Shown here piece after piece: positions 5,565-6,135 of a stretch of 6,135 bases of DNA. Source of the stretch: Rickettsiales bacterium. GTDB taxonomy: Bacteria; Pseudomonadota; Alphaproteobacteria; Rickettsiales; UBA1997. The notes below the pieces were generated by a model. It worked only from the letters and a program-made list of their open reading frames with translations. It had not been told where the DNA came from and searched no databases. Position 1 is the first letter of the stretch, and each line of letters opens with the position of its first letter. The translations under genes were made by a program, and so were the position numbers. Where the stretch lies: the NCBI GenBank assembly GCA_947425005.1, contig CANDYP010000085.1, positions 1 through 6,135 on the forward strand, read 5' to 3'.

Positions 5565-6135
5565 CTAAAAAACCTCCACCAGCCCACGATCCAGCAAAAG
5601 CTGATTCAAATAAATCCCCGAATCCGCCACTTTTTGTGGATCTTTTTCTTTGCCTTTTTCGTCGAAAAAAATGTCGGCAATGTAGCGGCCGTAAATGTCG
5701 GTTTTGTTGGTTTTGACGATTAAAAACGGCACGTCTTTTAGAATTTTTTTCAAAGCCGCAGTACTGTTTTCGCCCTCGACAGTGCCGGCCTCAGCGGCGC
5801 TAATTTTGGCGAGACGGAGGATTTCGCGGTGACGAATTTCAAATCCCAAATCCAAAACCACGTGCAACGTGTCGCCGTCAATTACCTTCTCCAGAAAGGC
5901 TTTGTAGGTGTGAAGCTGGTGGAAATTTGCCGCCGATTTTTTTAAACCAAACTTCTCGCCTTTCTTGGTTACTTCAAAAATTCCGTCGCCACTAACCGTC
6001 GATTTAATTTCATTAAACACGTTGAAGCCACAATCTACAAAGGCTGCCGACGTGTCCGAAAATTTCCTGATTTTGTAAGTAAAAAGCTTTCCCCGTTCGA
6101 ATTTTAATTTTTTGGCAGCGGATTTTTTTACGACG
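5565..6135 (-). CDS. Staphylococcal nuclease-like (SNase) protein, 5' end missing
   Basis: The stop TAG is at 5565-5567 and the frame stays open to the window edge. A GTG at 6018-6020 is the only possible start inside; upstream of it the frame continues for about 38 codons with no start or stop, so I treat the gene as truncated by the window. Numbering from that GTG, the SNase domain runs from about residue 38 to 151. It has VIDGDT (Asp50, equivalent to Asp21 of S. aureus nuclease), Arg69 (Arg35), Glu77 (Glu43) and YGR with Arg112 (Arg87), so the three main catalytic residues are kept. The position of calcium ligand Asp40 is Ser74, and the usual D-x-P-E reads SAAE. The family cleaves DNA and RNA; activity here is uncertain because of that change. 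No signal peptide can be judged. Related longer proteins carry an N-terminal domain before SNase. The gene converges with the Bro-N gene, 20 bases away. Confidence 0.82.
   Translation of the reverse strand, partial: VVKKSAAKKLKFERGKLFTYKIRKFSDTSAAFVDCGFNVFNEIKSTVSGDGIFEVTKKGEKFGLKKSAANFHQLHTYKAFLEKVIDGDTLHVVLDLGFEIRHREILRLAKISAAEAGTVEGENSTAALKKILKDVPFLIVKTNKTDIYGRYIADIFFDEKGKEKDPQKVADSGIYLNQLLLDRGLVEVF

Noticed and set aside
5541..5570. Bidirectional terminator between the convergent genes
   Set aside because: A T run and an A run are present around 5557-5572, but no GC-rich stem precedes them on either strand.
5565..6020. SNase gene complete with a GTG start at 6018-6020
   Set aside because: The frame stays open to the window edge with plausible coding sequence, and relatives have an N-terminal extension; the GTG start cannot be excluded without flanking sequence.

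Overview
The window comes from a diderm (Gram-negative type) bacterium of moderate GC content. The evidence for an outer membrane is the first gene, a secreted beta-barrel protein ending in Phe. None of the five visible start codons has a clear Shine-Dalgarno sequence; most are preceded by short A-rich stretches. That pattern resembles Bacteroidota and some other SD-poor lineages. No marker here fixes the phylum, so I assign none.

Layout: (1) 11-1234, minus strand, porin-like outer membrane protein. (2) 1235-1385, divergent intergenic region with a small hairpin. (3) 1386-2102, plus strand, TauE/SafE-family membrane protein. (4) 2101-2295, an unusual composite non-coding element: a perfect 37-bp inverted repeat made largely of C6/G6 runs, flanked on both sides by outward-facing 23-bp repeat units. 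(5) 2277-2375, a C-rich, almost G-free leader. (6) 2376-2669, small secreted protein of unknown function. (7) 2718-4637, SulP-family anion transporter fused to a complete beta-carbonic anhydrase. (8) 4726-5544, Bro-N/DinD-like protein. (9) 5565-6135, minus strand, staphylococcal-nuclease-fold (SNase) protein whose 5' end lies beyond the window.

Functionally, the centre is the SulP-carbonic anhydrase fusion. It is probably a bicarbonate transporter with its own CO2/bicarbonate-interconverting enzyme, and it may be co-transcribed with the small secreted protein 48 bases upstream. The porin-like protein could admit small solutes through the outer membrane, and the TauE/SafE protein handles anions at the inner membrane, but nothing ties either directly to the fusion. 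The DinD-like gene and the SNase gene converge with a 20-base gap and belong to families linked to phage regulation, DNA damage and nucleic acid cleavage.

The least explained feature is the composite repeat at 2101-2295. I see no complete previously undescribed multi-gene system. The repeat element, the small secreted protein beside the transporter fusion, and the palindrome inside the DinD-like gene are the best leads.
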